Notes: generated by a model not told the origin, from the letters alone. A stretch of 6,186 bases of DNA from Rhizobiaceae bacterium (GCA_021648425.1 JAKISV010000164.1:1-6186), one strand, 5' to 3'. Shown: positions 1 through 6,186, counted from the first letter of the stretch. Numbers and translations are program-made.

Positions 1-1
1 G

Positions 2-91
2 CCACGATTTGGCTCATTTGCGGTTCTTTATGGCATAGAGGCCACGCGCAAATTAATCAAAGATGGGCTTGCCGGAAAATTTGTCACATAA
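2..91 (+). CDS. C-terminal end of an unidentified protein (5' end outside window)
   Basis: An open plus-strand frame enters from the left edge and ends at a TAA at 89-91, giving 29 residues. They begin PRFGSFAVLYGIEATRK and end in GLAGKFVT. The composition, with mixed hydrophobic and charged residues and no proline or cysteine clusters, looks like a genuine protein tail. It also fills the space beyond the minus-strand gene that ends at 106. The two genes converge with only 14 nt between their stop codons. I do not recognise the family from so short a piece and assign no function. It could still be a chance open frame, since 29 codons without a stop is not by itself strong evidence. Confidence 0.5.
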   Translation, partial: PRFGSFAVLYGIEATRKLIKDGLAGKFVT

Positions 92-105
92 GTAACAAGT
101 GGAAT

Positions 106-732
106 TTAAGGCCGTGTGGTGCGCCACATGCCAGTATTTGCATTTTTGGCTTTTGTCATTAAATCCGCATAACTGCCGTTAGCATCTTTTGCCCAGCCCC
201 GCGCAACAAGCCAGCCAGCCAAATCCCGTTTGCCAACGTTGCAGGTGGCCTGAACTGGATTAATTTGTTCCCCAATTGGTATGCACTCAATTGCCCGGCT
301 GCCAATTAATCCACGCAGAGCTGTTCGGGCAAATCGCCCGCAGGGCCAGTTTTCTCCATTGGCCGTTTTGCATTTTTCATCCAGCGCCAGGGAATTTATT
401 CCTGCGATATTCAGTATCATTTCCCCGGCCAAAAGCACCCCTGCTTCTTGAACAATGAGGTTGCGCAGCACCAGCGGTTTGACAGGTTTTTTTGGCGGAG
501 CGGGAGGAACAATATCCGGCAACCGCACAATCTTGTCCTTGTTGATTTTTGGGCCAGGCAACGTTTCTTCAGGAGTTACATCGCGAATATCATTGCGGGC
601 GGGCTCTACTCGCAGGCGCGGTTCAGTGAATTCAGGTCGTTTAGCGGATTGTGTGTTTTCCTGCACAGGCAACAACCACAGCACACCAATGCCTGCCGCA
701 AAAATCACAATAAGGAACAAAATCATCCGCAT
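106..732 (-). CDS. Membrane-anchored SNase-like (thermonuclease-fold) protein with degenerate active site
   Basis: The product has 208 residues. Residues 3-21 form one hydrophobic segment (signal anchor or uncleaved signal peptide) after a short basic start, so the rest probably lies in the periplasm. A polar, proline-rich linker (about 25-88, densest at 72-86) precedes a staphylococcal-nuclease-like domain (about 89-206). That domain shows the family landmarks LNIAGINSLALDE, a WPCGRFARTALRGLIG helix, DLAGWLVARGWA, and a C-terminal GMW. Four cysteines (121, 131, 150, 164) could form two disulfides, which suits an exported protein. Ungapped alignment from memory with the family pattern R-L-A-G-I-D-A-P-E puts Asn108, Asn113 and Ala116 at the positions of nuclease Arg35, Asp40 and Glu43. 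The DRYGR motif is replaced by EQINP, with Pro159 at Arg87. Nuclease activity is therefore unlikely, and a binding or structural role is inferred. The ATG at 732 has only a weak AGG at 741-743; a second ATG lies two codons in (MRM). The gene follows the S24 regulator after 15 nt, so the two are probably co-transcribed. Confidence 0.85.
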   Translation of the reverse strand: MRMILFLIVIFAAGIGVLWLLPVQENTQSAKRPEFTEPRLRVEPARNDIRDVTPEETLPGPKINKDKIVRLPDIVPPAPPKKPVKPLVLRNLIVQEAGVLLAGEMILNIAGINSLALDEKCKTANGENWPCGRFARTALRGLIGSRAIECIPIGEQINPVQATCNVGKRDLAGWLVARGWAKDANGSYADLMTKAKNANTGMWRTTRP

Positions 733-747
733 CCCGGTGACCTGTTT

Positions 748-1407
748 TTACTGGCTGGCCCAGATAATCCGTGCCACCCATTCCAACTCTTCGATATCAA
801 ACTTGCGGTCTTCATGTTCGCGGTTGAGAGACAGAAGTTCAACAGTGCGTGCGGTTTTGCGTTGCAATATTTTTGCCATTACCTCTCCCTCAAGGGTTTT
901 GACAACCACCCTGTCACCCTTGCGAACACTGGCATTAGGCGCAACAATCAGCACATCTCCATCGCGAAATAAAGGGAGCATCGAATCGCCTGATACTTCA
1001 AGCGCATAGATTGAATCATGTTCAGCGCGCGGAAAATCTATTTCATCCCAGCCCTGCCCGGCGGGAAACCCGCCATCATCAAAAAATCCGCCAACGCCGG
1101 CCTGCGCCATTCCAAGCAAAGGTATAAGATGGGCAGTAGGCAACAGGTTGCTGGCATTTTCGTCAGTATCAATTTTTTCGCCCTGCACATAAGACAAAAA
1201 TTCTGCCAGTGTAGTATTGGTGGCATTCAACGCCTTGGATACTGATTCCGTTGAAGGCCAGCGCAGGCGGTTTGAATTGGTGACTCTTTTGGACTTGTTG
1301 AAACTGGTAGGATCCAACCCCGAGCGGCGAGCCAAACCGGAGGGTGTGAGGCGTTTGTCCTGGGCTAAAGCGTCAATTGCTGCCCAAATTCTGTCATGTG
1401 AAAGCAC
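748..1407 (-). CDS. Helix-turn-helix transcriptional regulator with S24 (LexA/CI-like) peptidase domain
   Basis: The product is 219 residues from a GTG start. That start is chosen because a GGAGG lies 7 nt upstream and because related alphaproteobacterial proteins, as I recall them, begin at LSHxRIWAAID. The upstream ATG at 1473 would add 22 unlikely residues encoded across a palindrome and promoter. Residues about 4-71 hold a helix-turn-helix of the Cro/CI type (LTPSGLARRSGLDPTSFNKS, 20-39). Residues about 94-219 are an S24 domain: a candidate Ala103-Gly104 cleavage bond in GMAQAGVGG, nucleophile Ser142 in VSGDSM, and general-base Lys179 in EVMAKIL, spaced as in E. coli LexA (EVTVKRL). The protein is expected to bind DNA as a dimer and, if activated like LexA or CI, to cut itself and release its operator; self-cleavage is inferred, not shown. 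The WDEIDFP and GDxM signature is that of general S24 regulators, not of housekeeping LexA. Its target is unknown; the inverted repeat at 1431-1456 just upstream is the obvious candidate. Confidence 0.92.
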   Translation of the reverse strand: MLSHDRIWAAIDALAQDKRLTPSGLARRSGLDPTSFNKSKRVTNSNRLRWPSTESVSKALNATNTTLAEFLSYVQGEKIDTDENASNLLPTAHLIPLLGMAQAGVGGFFDDGGFPAGQGWDEIDFPRAEHDSIYALEVSGDSMLPLFRDGDVLIVAPNASVRKGDRVVVKTLEGEVMAKILQRKTARTVELLSLNREHEDRKFDIEELEWVARIIWASQ

Positions 1408-1414
1408 GGGGGAG

Positions 1415-1419
1415 CCTCC
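1415..1419 (-). promoter_or_regulatory. Ribosome binding site (GGAGG) fixing the GTG start of the S24 regulator
   Basis: The minus strand reads GGAGG here, followed by seven nucleotides (CTCCCCC) and then GTG at 1407-1405. This is a near-consensus Shine-Dalgarno sequence at good spacing. It is the main reason to prefer the GTG start over the in-frame ATG at 1473. Confidence 0.8.
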
Positions 1420-1430
1420 AGGAGATTGCC

Positions 1431-1456
1431 AGATAGAGGAAATTATTCCTCTATCT
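1431..1456. promoter_or_regulatory. Perfect 11-bp inverted repeat, candidate operator of the S24 regulator
   Basis: The plus strand reads AGATAGAGGAA (1431-1441), a 4-nt ATTA spacer, then TTCCTCTATCT (1446-1456). The second arm is the exact reverse complement of the first. The repeat ends 23 nt upstream of the GTG start. It touches the proposed -10 element and would cover the transcription start, the classical place for an autorepressor operator. As RNA it could form an AU-rich 11-bp stem, but no U-run follows on either strand, so an intrinsic terminator is less likely. Dyad symmetry of this kind suits a dimeric LexA/CI-like protein; actual binding is inferred. Confidence 0.65.
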
Positions 1457-1482
1457 TTATAGAAACAACGCAATCCTGTCGA
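1456..1482 (-). promoter_or_regulatory. Possible sigma-70-type promoter for the S24 regulator and SNase-like gene
   Basis: On the minus strand TCGACA (1482-1477) resembles a -35 TTGACA with one mismatch, and TATAAA (1461-1456) resembles a -10 TATAAT with one mismatch. The spacing is 15 bp, shorter than the ideal 17. The implied start near 1449 falls inside the inverted repeat at 1431-1456. The elements are plausible but not decisive, and read-through from the fad operon could also supply transcript. Confidence 0.4.
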
Positions 1483-1534
1483 GTCCGTGCATCAATTATT
1501 TTTCTGCCCTTGATTTACTTTAACCGACAGCAGC

Positions 1535-3757
1535 CTATGCGGCCTGCTTTTCTTTTCCGTAGGGATTAAAACGGTCATAGAATTTTTCATCGCTCTGGGC
1601 CATTTGCAACAGCAACTTGTTCGGCTTGAATTGTTTACCGTATTTCTTCTGAAGTTTTTTGCACATATCAACAAATGCAGTTGAACCCATGCCGTCGATA
1701 TAGGAAATCGCTCCACCGGTGAACGGCGCAAAACCAAAGCCCAGGATAGAGCCGATATCGGCTTCACGAACATCAACCACCACACCTTCTTCAACGCAGC
1801 GTGCTGCTTCCAGCGCAATGGTGGCACGGAAACGGTTTTTGATTTCTTCCACATCCACTTCGTCGGGGTCCTGTTGGGGATAGAGGTCTTTTAATCCGTG
1901 CCACAGGTGCTTCTTCTTTGGTTTATCAGGGTAGTCATAAAACCCTTTCAGGTTTTTACGGCCAAGACGACCGTGGTTTTCCACCAGATTATCCACCAGC
2001 TCCACATGGCGCGGATCAACGGCTTTTTCACCCATGTCACGAATGGTCTGGTGCAGAATTTTATGGGAGAGATCGATGGCAGTTTCATCATTGAGTGACA
2101 ATGGCCCGATCGGCATACCGGCCATTTTGGCAACGGTCTCAATCATCGGTGCCGGAATACCCTCAATCAACATGTTATAGGCTTCACTCATATAACGAAG
2201 TACGCAGCGATTGACATAGAACCCACGTGAATCATTCACAACAATAGGCGTCTTTTTAATGGCACGAACATAATCAAGCGCCATTGCCAGTGCCTTGTCG
2301 CCGGTACGTTTAGCCATAATAATTTCTGTCAACATCATGCGGTCAACCGGTGAGAAGAAATGAATACCAATGAATGATTTAGGCCGTTTAGAGTTTTTGG
2401 CCAAAGCGGTAATCGGAATAGTTGATGTATTAGAGGCGAAAATTGCTGAAGGCTTCATATGGGCCTCGGCCTGCTCAGTCACAGATTTTTTGATTTCACT
2501 GTCCTCAAACACGGCTTCAATCACCAGATCGCAATCAGCCAGATCGCTGTATTCAGATGTGGGACTGATCAGCTTCAGCAACTGTTCTTTTTGTTCAGCG
2601 GTTGCTCTTTTGCGGCCAATCGCCTTGTCCATCAGCGTTGCAGAATGAGCCTTACCCTTTTCGGCTGCATCCAGATCGCGATCAAGCAGCACAACTTTAA
2701 TGCCGGCCTTAGCTGTAACATAGCCGATACCAGCCCCCATAAAGCCGCCGCCACCAAGAATGCCGACGGTTTTGATTGTGGAAGGTTTAACATCCATCGG
2801 ACGCCGCGCGCCTTTATTCAGCGCTTGCAGCGAGCCGAACAAAGAGCGGATCATCATTGAGGCTTCTGTTGTTTGCAGCACCTGTGCAAAATAGCGGCTT
2901 TCCACTTTTAACGCCGTATCCATCGGCAGGATCAAGCCCTCATAAACGCATTTCATAATTGCACGCGCGCCTGGATAATTGTCATATGTCTCGCGGCGAT
3001 AAATCGCATTGGCAGGTGGAAAGAGCTGGAAACCGGCTGGAGAATAAACCTGGCCACCGGGCAGGCGATAGCCTTTCTGGTCCCAGGGCTGCACCGCGCT
3101 CAGCCCGTCAAGAATGAGTTTTTTTGCAGTGGAAATCAGTTCGCCGGCTGGCACCACTTCTGTCACCAGACCTAGCTTTTTTGCCTTCGCACCGTCAAAA
3201 TTACCGCCTTTTAACAGGAACTGTAATGCTTCCTGCGGGTGGATCAAACGCGGTACACGCTGGGTGCCGCCACCACCGGGGAAAAGCCCGACTTTAACTT
3301 CCGGCAGCCCGACTTTGACTTTTGGATCATCAACCATAACACGTGCATGACATGCCAGTGTAATTTCGAGGCAGCCGCCCAGAGCCATGCCGTTAATCGC
3401 TGCCACAAATGGTTTGCCGCAGGTTTCCTGTTTACGCAATAAAAGGTTCAAGCGATAAGCTGCATCAAACAATGACTTGGCCGCAGCTTCACTGTCGCCA
3501 CCTTTTGCCTGTTGTTTTTTGAAGTCGGCCAGCATCCCCTGCAACATGGTGAGATCAGCACCCGCGCCAAATGTTTTCTTGGCTGAGGTGATTACGGCAC
3601 CCTTGATCGCCTCGTCAGCCGCAACGTCATCAACGATGGCTTCCCATTCTTCCAGCACCTGCTGGTCAATGACATTCATCGATTTGCCGGGCATGTCCCA
3701 GGTGACAAGAACGATGCCGTCTTTGTCTGTGTCGAGTGTGAAATTTTTGTAAGTCAT
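1535..3757 (-). CDS. fadJ: Bifunctional enoyl-CoA hydratase / 3-hydroxyacyl-CoA dehydrogenase (FadJ-like)
   Basis: The product is 740 residues, the usual size for the alphaproteobacterial FadJ-like fusion. It hydrates trans-2-enoyl-CoA and then oxidises L-3-hydroxyacyl-CoA with NAD in the cytoplasm, steps two and three of beta-oxidation. Residues about 5-210 are a crotonase domain, with the oxyanion region FGAGADLTM (63-71) and GGCLEITLA, and with acid/base Glu131 and Glu153 (GLPEVKVG). Residues about 329-505 are the NAD-binding Rossmann domain: glycine-rich VGILGGGGFMGAGI (331-344), Asp359 for the ribose, SNTST (442-446), and catalytic His466 and Glu478 in HFFSPVDRMMLTE. C-terminal 3HCDH domains follow (GFYVNR at 512-517, then a second copy at about 640-735 with GFGFAPFTGGAISYID). 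The ATG at 3757 is chosen because GGGAG lies 8 nt upstream, next to the thiolase stop. A start at 3814 would add 19 atypical residues overlapping the thiolase gene. It is last in the fad operon, 13 nt behind the thiolase. The split between FadJ and FadB naming is by resemblance only. Confidence 0.95.
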   Translation of the reverse strand: MTYKNFTLDTDKDGIVLVTWDMPGKSMNVIDQQVLEEWEAIVDDVAADEAIKGAVITSAKKTFGAGADLTMLQGMLADFKKQQAKGGDSEAAAKSLFDAAYRLNLLLRKQETCGKPFVAAINGMALGGCLEITLACHARVMVDDPKVKVGLPEVKVGLFPGGGGTQRVPRLIHPQEALQFLLKGGNFDGAKAKKLGLVTEVVPAGELISTAKKLILDGLSAVQPWDQKGYRLPGGQVYSPAGFQLFPPANAIYRRETYDNYPGARAIMKCVYEGLILPMDTALKVESRYFAQVLQTTEASMMIRSLFGSLQALNKGARRPMDVKPSTIKTVGILGGGGFMGAGIGYVTAKAGIKVVLLDRDLDAAEKGKAHSATLMDKAIGRKRATAEQKEQLLKLISPTSEYSDLADCDLVIEAVFEDSEIKKSVTEQAEAHMKPSAIFASNTSTIPITALAKNSKRPKSFIGIHFFSPVDRMMLTEIIMAKRTGDKALAMALDYVRAIKKTPIVVNDSRGFYVNRCVLRYMSEAYNMLIEGIPAPMIETVAKMAGMPIGPLSLNDETAIDLSHKILHQTIRDMGEKAVDPRHVELVDNLVENHGRLGRKNLKGFYDYPDKPKKKHLWHGLKDLYPQQDPDEVDVEEIKNRFRATIALEAARCVEEGVVVDVREADIGSILGFGFAPFTGGAISYIDGMGSTAFVDMCKKLQKKYGKQFKPNKLLLQMAQSDEKFYDRFNPYGKEKQAA

Positions 3758-3765
3758 GTGCGTTA

Positions 3766-3770
3766 CTCCC
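3766..3770 (-). promoter_or_regulatory. Ribosome binding site (GGGAG) deciding the FadJ-like start
   Basis: The minus strand reads GGGAG, then eight nucleotides (TAACGCAC), then ATG at 3757-3755. It lies wholly in the 13-nt gap after the thiolase TGA, which argues for this start over the longer in-frame ATG at 3814. Confidence 0.75.
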
Positions 3771-4979
3771 TCACACCCGTTCAATAATCGTTGCAGTTCC
3801 CATGCCTGCACCAATGCAAAGCGTTACCAGCGCAGTATTCAAATCACGCCGCTCCAACTCATCAAGCACTGTGCCCAAAATCATTGCGCCTGTAGCGCCC
3901 AACGGGTGCCCCATGGCGATTGCACCACCACAGACATTCATCTTGTCGTGGGAAATTTCGAAATGCTGCATGTAACGCAATACAACCGAGGCAAACGCTT
4001 CATTTAGCTCAAACAGGTCGATATCTTCAATTTTCATTTTCGAGCGCTTGAGCAGTTTTTCTGTCACATCGATTGGCCCGGTTAGCATCAGGGCCGGGTC
4101 GGAGCCGATATTGGCGAAGGCACGGATTTTGGCGCGCGGCTCTAACCCCATAGTTTTGCCGCCACGTTTGGAACCAAGCAACACGGCTGCCGCACCATCG
4201 ACAATGCCTGATGAATTACCCGCATGGTGCACATGGTTGACGGCCTCCACATCCGGATGCGCCTGAATGGCCACCGCATCAAATCCACCCATTTCACCCA
4301 TCATCACGAATGACGCATCGAGTGAAGCCAGCGATTGCATATTGGTGCCTGGGCGCATGTGCTCGTCTTTATCGAGAATGGTGATGCCGTTCTGGTCTTT
4401 GACCGCAACAACGGAGTTTTTAAATCGTTCTTCTTCCCAGCTTTGTGCTGCACGCTTCTGACTTTCCACCGCATAGGCATCCACATCATCGCGTGAAAAA
4501 CCCCACTTGGAAGCAATCAGATCGGCTGAAATGCCCTGGGGCATGAAATAGGAGGGAACCGCAACCGAAGGGTCCATCGGCCAGGCTCCGCCCGACATGC
4601 CCATACCCACCCGGCTCATTGATTCAACGCCACCGGCAATAACAATATCTTCACTGCCTGCCTTGATTTTTGAGGCGGCCATATTCACCGAATCAAGACC
4701 TGATGCACAAAACCGGTTGATCTGCATACCCGGCACCTGATTGTCATAACCCGCTTCAAATACAGCAGCGCGCGCGATATCTGAACCCGCTTCCCCTACC
4801 GGGTCAACACATCCAAGAATAACATCATCGATTTTGGTGGTATCGAGACCATTGCGGTCACGTACTGCTTCCAGCGTTTTGGCCGCAAGGCGCACGGCTG
4901 GCACCTCATGCAGCGAACCATCCTTTTTACCGCGCCCGCGCGGGGTGCGCACATGGTCAAAAATAAATGCATCAGGCAT
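3771..4979 (-). CDS. fadA: Acetyl-CoA C-acyltransferase (thiolase)
   Basis: The product is a complete 402-residue thiolase, the usual family length. It cleaves 3-ketoacyl-CoA with free CoA to release acetyl-CoA, the last step of beta-oxidation. The N-terminal thiolase domain (about 4-270) carries the acyl-accepting Cys91 in NRFCASGLDSV and the glycine-rich GGVESMSRV (116-124). The C-terminal domain (about 279-402) carries NEAFA (326-330), His358 in GGAIAMGHPLGATGA, and the second catalytic cysteine Cys388 in TLCIGAGMG. The ATG at 4979 follows AAGGAG with an 8-nt gap, and the N-terminus MPDAFIFDHVRTPRG is typical. The gene lies 47 nt after the acyl-CoA dehydrogenase and 13 nt before the FadJ-like gene, which points to long-chain degradation rather than acetoacetyl-CoA synthesis for storage polymer. 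Substrate range cannot be read from sequence, so fadA versus a general acetyl-CoA acetyltransferase stays open; the symbol is by context. Confidence 0.94.
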   Translation of the reverse strand: MPDAFIFDHVRTPRGRGKKDGSLHEVPAVRLAAKTLEAVRDRNGLDTTKIDDVILGCVDPVGEAGSDIARAAVFEAGYDNQVPGMQINRFCASGLDSVNMAASKIKAGSEDIVIAGGVESMSRVGMGMSGGAWPMDPSVAVPSYFMPQGISADLIASKWGFSRDDVDAYAVESQKRAAQSWEEERFKNSVVAVKDQNGITILDKDEHMRPGTNMQSLASLDASFVMMGEMGGFDAVAIQAHPDVEAVNHVHHAGNSSGIVDGAAAVLLGSKRGGKTMGLEPRAKIRAFANIGSDPALMLTGPIDVTEKLLKRSKMKIEDIDLFELNEAFASVVLRYMQHFEISHDKMNVCGGAIAMGHPLGATGAMILGTVLDELERRDLNTALVTLCIGAGMGTATIIERV

Positions 4980-4987
4980 GGTCTTGT

Positions 4988-4993
4988 CTCCTT
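4988..4993 (-). promoter_or_regulatory. Ribosome binding site (AAGGAG) of the thiolase gene
   Basis: The minus strand reads AAGGAG, then eight nucleotides (ACAAGACC), then the ATG at 4979. It is a near-consensus site in the 47-nt gap behind the acyl-CoA dehydrogenase. No separate promoter is evident in that gap, which supports one operon transcript. Confidence 0.75.
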
Positions 4994-5026
4994 GGTATTA
5001 TTCTCGTGGCTGGTAATTTACCACCA

Positions 5027-6186
5027 TCAAAATTGTTCAGCATCCAGCGCCATCATTGTTGTGCTGCCCGACTGAATACGGGCAAGATGGGCGCTAGCTT
5101 CCGGCATGATGCGTTCCATGAAATAGCGTCCGGTTATCAGTTTGTTTTCATAAAACTGCTTGTCACCAGTACCCGCTTCAATCGCGCTCATCGCTTTATC
5201 AGCCATAATAGCCCACATATAACCAAGGGCAACCAGCCCCATCAAATGCATAAAATCCGTTGAGCCCGCACCGGCATTATCAGGTTCCTGCACGGCATTT
5301 TGCATCAGCCACATCGTTGCTTCATTGAGGCTTTTAGCACCCGCACGCAAAGGAACCGTATAGACCTGCATGGCCTCGTTTTCCTTGTGCGATTTGGTAT
5401 AAGCATCAATTTCCTCCATGAAAGCACGCATGGCGCGCCCGCCATCCTTGGGTAGTTTACGCCCAACCAGATCAAGCGCCTGAATACCGTTGGTGCCTTC
5501 ATAAATCTGCGCAATACGCGCATCACGTACAAACTGTTCCATGCCCCACTCGTGAATATAACCGTGCCCGCCATAAACCTGCTGGGCCTGTACGGCATTT
5601 TCAAAACCCTTGTCGGTCAAAACACCTTTCACGATGGGCGTCACCAGCCCCATGATGTCATCTGCCGCCTGGCGCTCTTCTTGCGAATCCGCACGGTGAG
5701 AGATGTCGCCCTTCAATGCGGTCCACAACATGAATGCCCGTCCTGCTTCATTGAAGGCGCGAATGTTCATCAGCATACGGCGCACGTCCGGGTGGACAAT
5801 GATCGGGTCAGCTTTTTTGTCAGGAAATTTTGCACCCGATAATGCGCGCCCCTGAATTCTTTCACGCGCATATTCAACGGCATTTTGATAGGCAACTTCG
5901 GAAATTGCCAACCCTTGCAGTCCCACGCCCAAACGCGCTTCGTTCATCATCGTGAACATGGCGCGCAGGCCTTTGTTTTCCTGACCTAGCAGATAGCCGG
6001 TGGCTTCATCATAGTTCATCACGCAGGTGGAATTGGCATGAATACCCATTTTCTTTTCGATAGCGCCACATTTGACGCCATTGGATTCGCCAGGGTTTTC
6101 ATCCTTATCGAGTATAAACTTGGGAACGATGAACAAGGATATGCCCTTGGTTCCTTCAGGAGCACCCTCAATGCGTGCCAGCACCA
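5027..6186 (-). CDS. Acyl-CoA dehydrogenase, C-terminal part (5' end outside window)
   Basis: The frame is open to the right edge and ends with TAA-type termination at 5027-5029; 385 complete codons are visible. The codon at 6184-6182 is GTG and is best read as an internal valine (VLARIEGAPEGTKGISLF), not a start. The parent family (DmdC/FadE-like, with an extra C-terminal domain) is about 590-600 residues, so roughly the first 200 are missing. It is a flavoprotein that oxidises acyl-CoA to trans-2-enoyl-CoA, the first step of beta-oxidation, passing electrons to electron-transfer flavoprotein. Seen here are the end of the middle beta domain (to about fragment residue 70), the helical FAD domain (about 71-245) with QVYGGHGYIHEWGMEQFVRD, and the likely catalytic base Glu229 in QIYEGTNGIQALDL. 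The extra C-terminal helical domain runs from about 250 to the end. It heads the visible part of the fad operon. The substrate is not readable; the DMSP-pathway enzyme DmdC belongs to the same superfamily, but the thiolase and FadJ-like neighbours favour fatty acids. Confidence 0.93.
   Translation of the reverse strand, partial: VLARIEGAPEGTKGISLFIVPKFILDKDENPGESNGVKCGAIEKKMGIHANSTCVMNYDEATGYLLGQENKGLRAMFTMMNEARLGVGLQGLAISEVAYQNAVEYARERIQGRALSGAKFPDKKADPIIVHPDVRRMLMNIRAFNEAGRAFMLWTALKGDISHRADSQEERQAADDIMGLVTPIVKGVLTDKGFENAVQAQQVYGGHGYIHEWGMEQFVRDARIAQIYEGTNGIQALDLVGRKLPKDGGRAMRAFMEEIDAYTKSHKENEAMQVYTVPLRAGAKSLNEATMWLMQNAVQEPDNAGAGSTDFMHLMGLVALGYMWAIMADKAMSAIEAGTGDKQFYENKLITGRYFMERIMPEASAHLARIQSGSTTMMALDAEQF

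Noticed and set aside
113..130. Seven-pair hairpin (GTGG, loop TGCG, CCAC core) near the convergent 3' ends
   Set aside because: It lies within the SNase-like coding end and has no T-run directly after it on either strand, so it is not a convincing terminator.
455..1009. Long plus-strand open frame across the SNase-like and S24 genes
   Set aside because: It is antisense to two well-supported genes and shows no recognisable domain or sensible gene boundary.
748..1407. Prophage remnant suggested by a CI-like repressor
   Set aside because: No integrase, cro-like divergent gene, structural gene or attachment repeat is visible. The surrounding genes are metabolic, and such S24 regulators occur as ordinary chromosomal genes.
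1408..1473. Extension of the S24 regulator to an in-frame ATG at 1473 (22 extra residues)
   Set aside because: It would translate through the inverted repeat and the ribosome binding site. The extra residues look unlike the family, and the GTG at 1407 has GGAGG at ideal spacing.
3758..3814. Extension of the FadJ-like protein to an in-frame ATG at 3814
   Set aside because: It overlaps the end of the thiolase gene and adds 19 atypical residues. The ATG at 3757 has its own GGGAG site and a family-like N-terminus.
3771..4979. Thiolase CIGAGMG in place of the commoner C-x-G-G-G-x-G as a possible active-site defect
   Set aside because: The catalytic Cys388 is kept, and an alanine at that glycine position is allowed in the thiolase signature as I know it.
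5011..5023. Short dyad TGGTAA-T-TTACCA between the acyl-CoA dehydrogenase and thiolase genes
   Set aside because: Six-base arms around a single base are too short and too tight for a useful hairpin, and such dyads are common by chance.
6182..6184. GTG at the right edge as a start codon for the acyl-CoA dehydrogenase
   Set aside because: The residues around it match the interior of the family, and about 200 N-terminal residues would be missing. The gene simply runs off the window.

Overview
The window looks like ordinary chromosomal DNA from an alphaproteobacterium, most likely a Hyphomicrobiales (Rhizobiales)-type genome of moderate GC. That placement rests on the remembered look of the proteins (a roughly 740-residue FadJ-like protein, a 402-residue thiolase, a DmdC/FadE-type acyl-CoA dehydrogenase, and an S24 regulator beginning LSHDRIWAAIDALA) and has not been checked by search. 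Nearly all coding lies on the minus strand, so the genes read from right to left.

Right and centre (6186 down to 1535): a fatty-acid beta-oxidation operon. In transcription order it holds the C-terminal part of an acyl-CoA dehydrogenase (its 5' end is outside the window), a thiolase, and a bifunctional enoyl-CoA hydratase/3-hydroxyacyl-CoA dehydrogenase. The gaps are 47 and 13 nt, and both internal genes have good Shine-Dalgarno sequences. Together the three proteins cover oxidation, hydration, second oxidation and thiolysis of acyl-CoA. All catalytic residues that can be read are present, and no frameshift is seen.

Spacer 1408-1534 (127 nt): a non-coding gap holding a perfect 11-bp inverted repeat (1431-1456), a plausible promoter, and a strong GGAGG ribosome binding site ahead of a GTG start. 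This is the most interesting regulatory DNA in the window.

Left (1407 down to 106): a two-gene unit. The first gene encodes a LexA/CI-like regulator with an N-terminal helix-turn-helix and an S24 self-cleavage domain with intact Ala-Gly site, Ser and Lys. Fifteen nucleotides later comes a small membrane-anchored protein with a staphylococcal-nuclease-like fold, in which all three classical catalytic positions appear to be substituted. At the far left, the last 29 codons of an unidentified plus-strand gene converge on this unit with a 14-nt gap.

No tRNA, rRNA, CRISPR array, insertion sequence or prophage structural gene was seen. I see no strong evidence for a wholly new system. The best leads are the S24-regulator/degenerate-nuclease pair and the palindrome in front of it.
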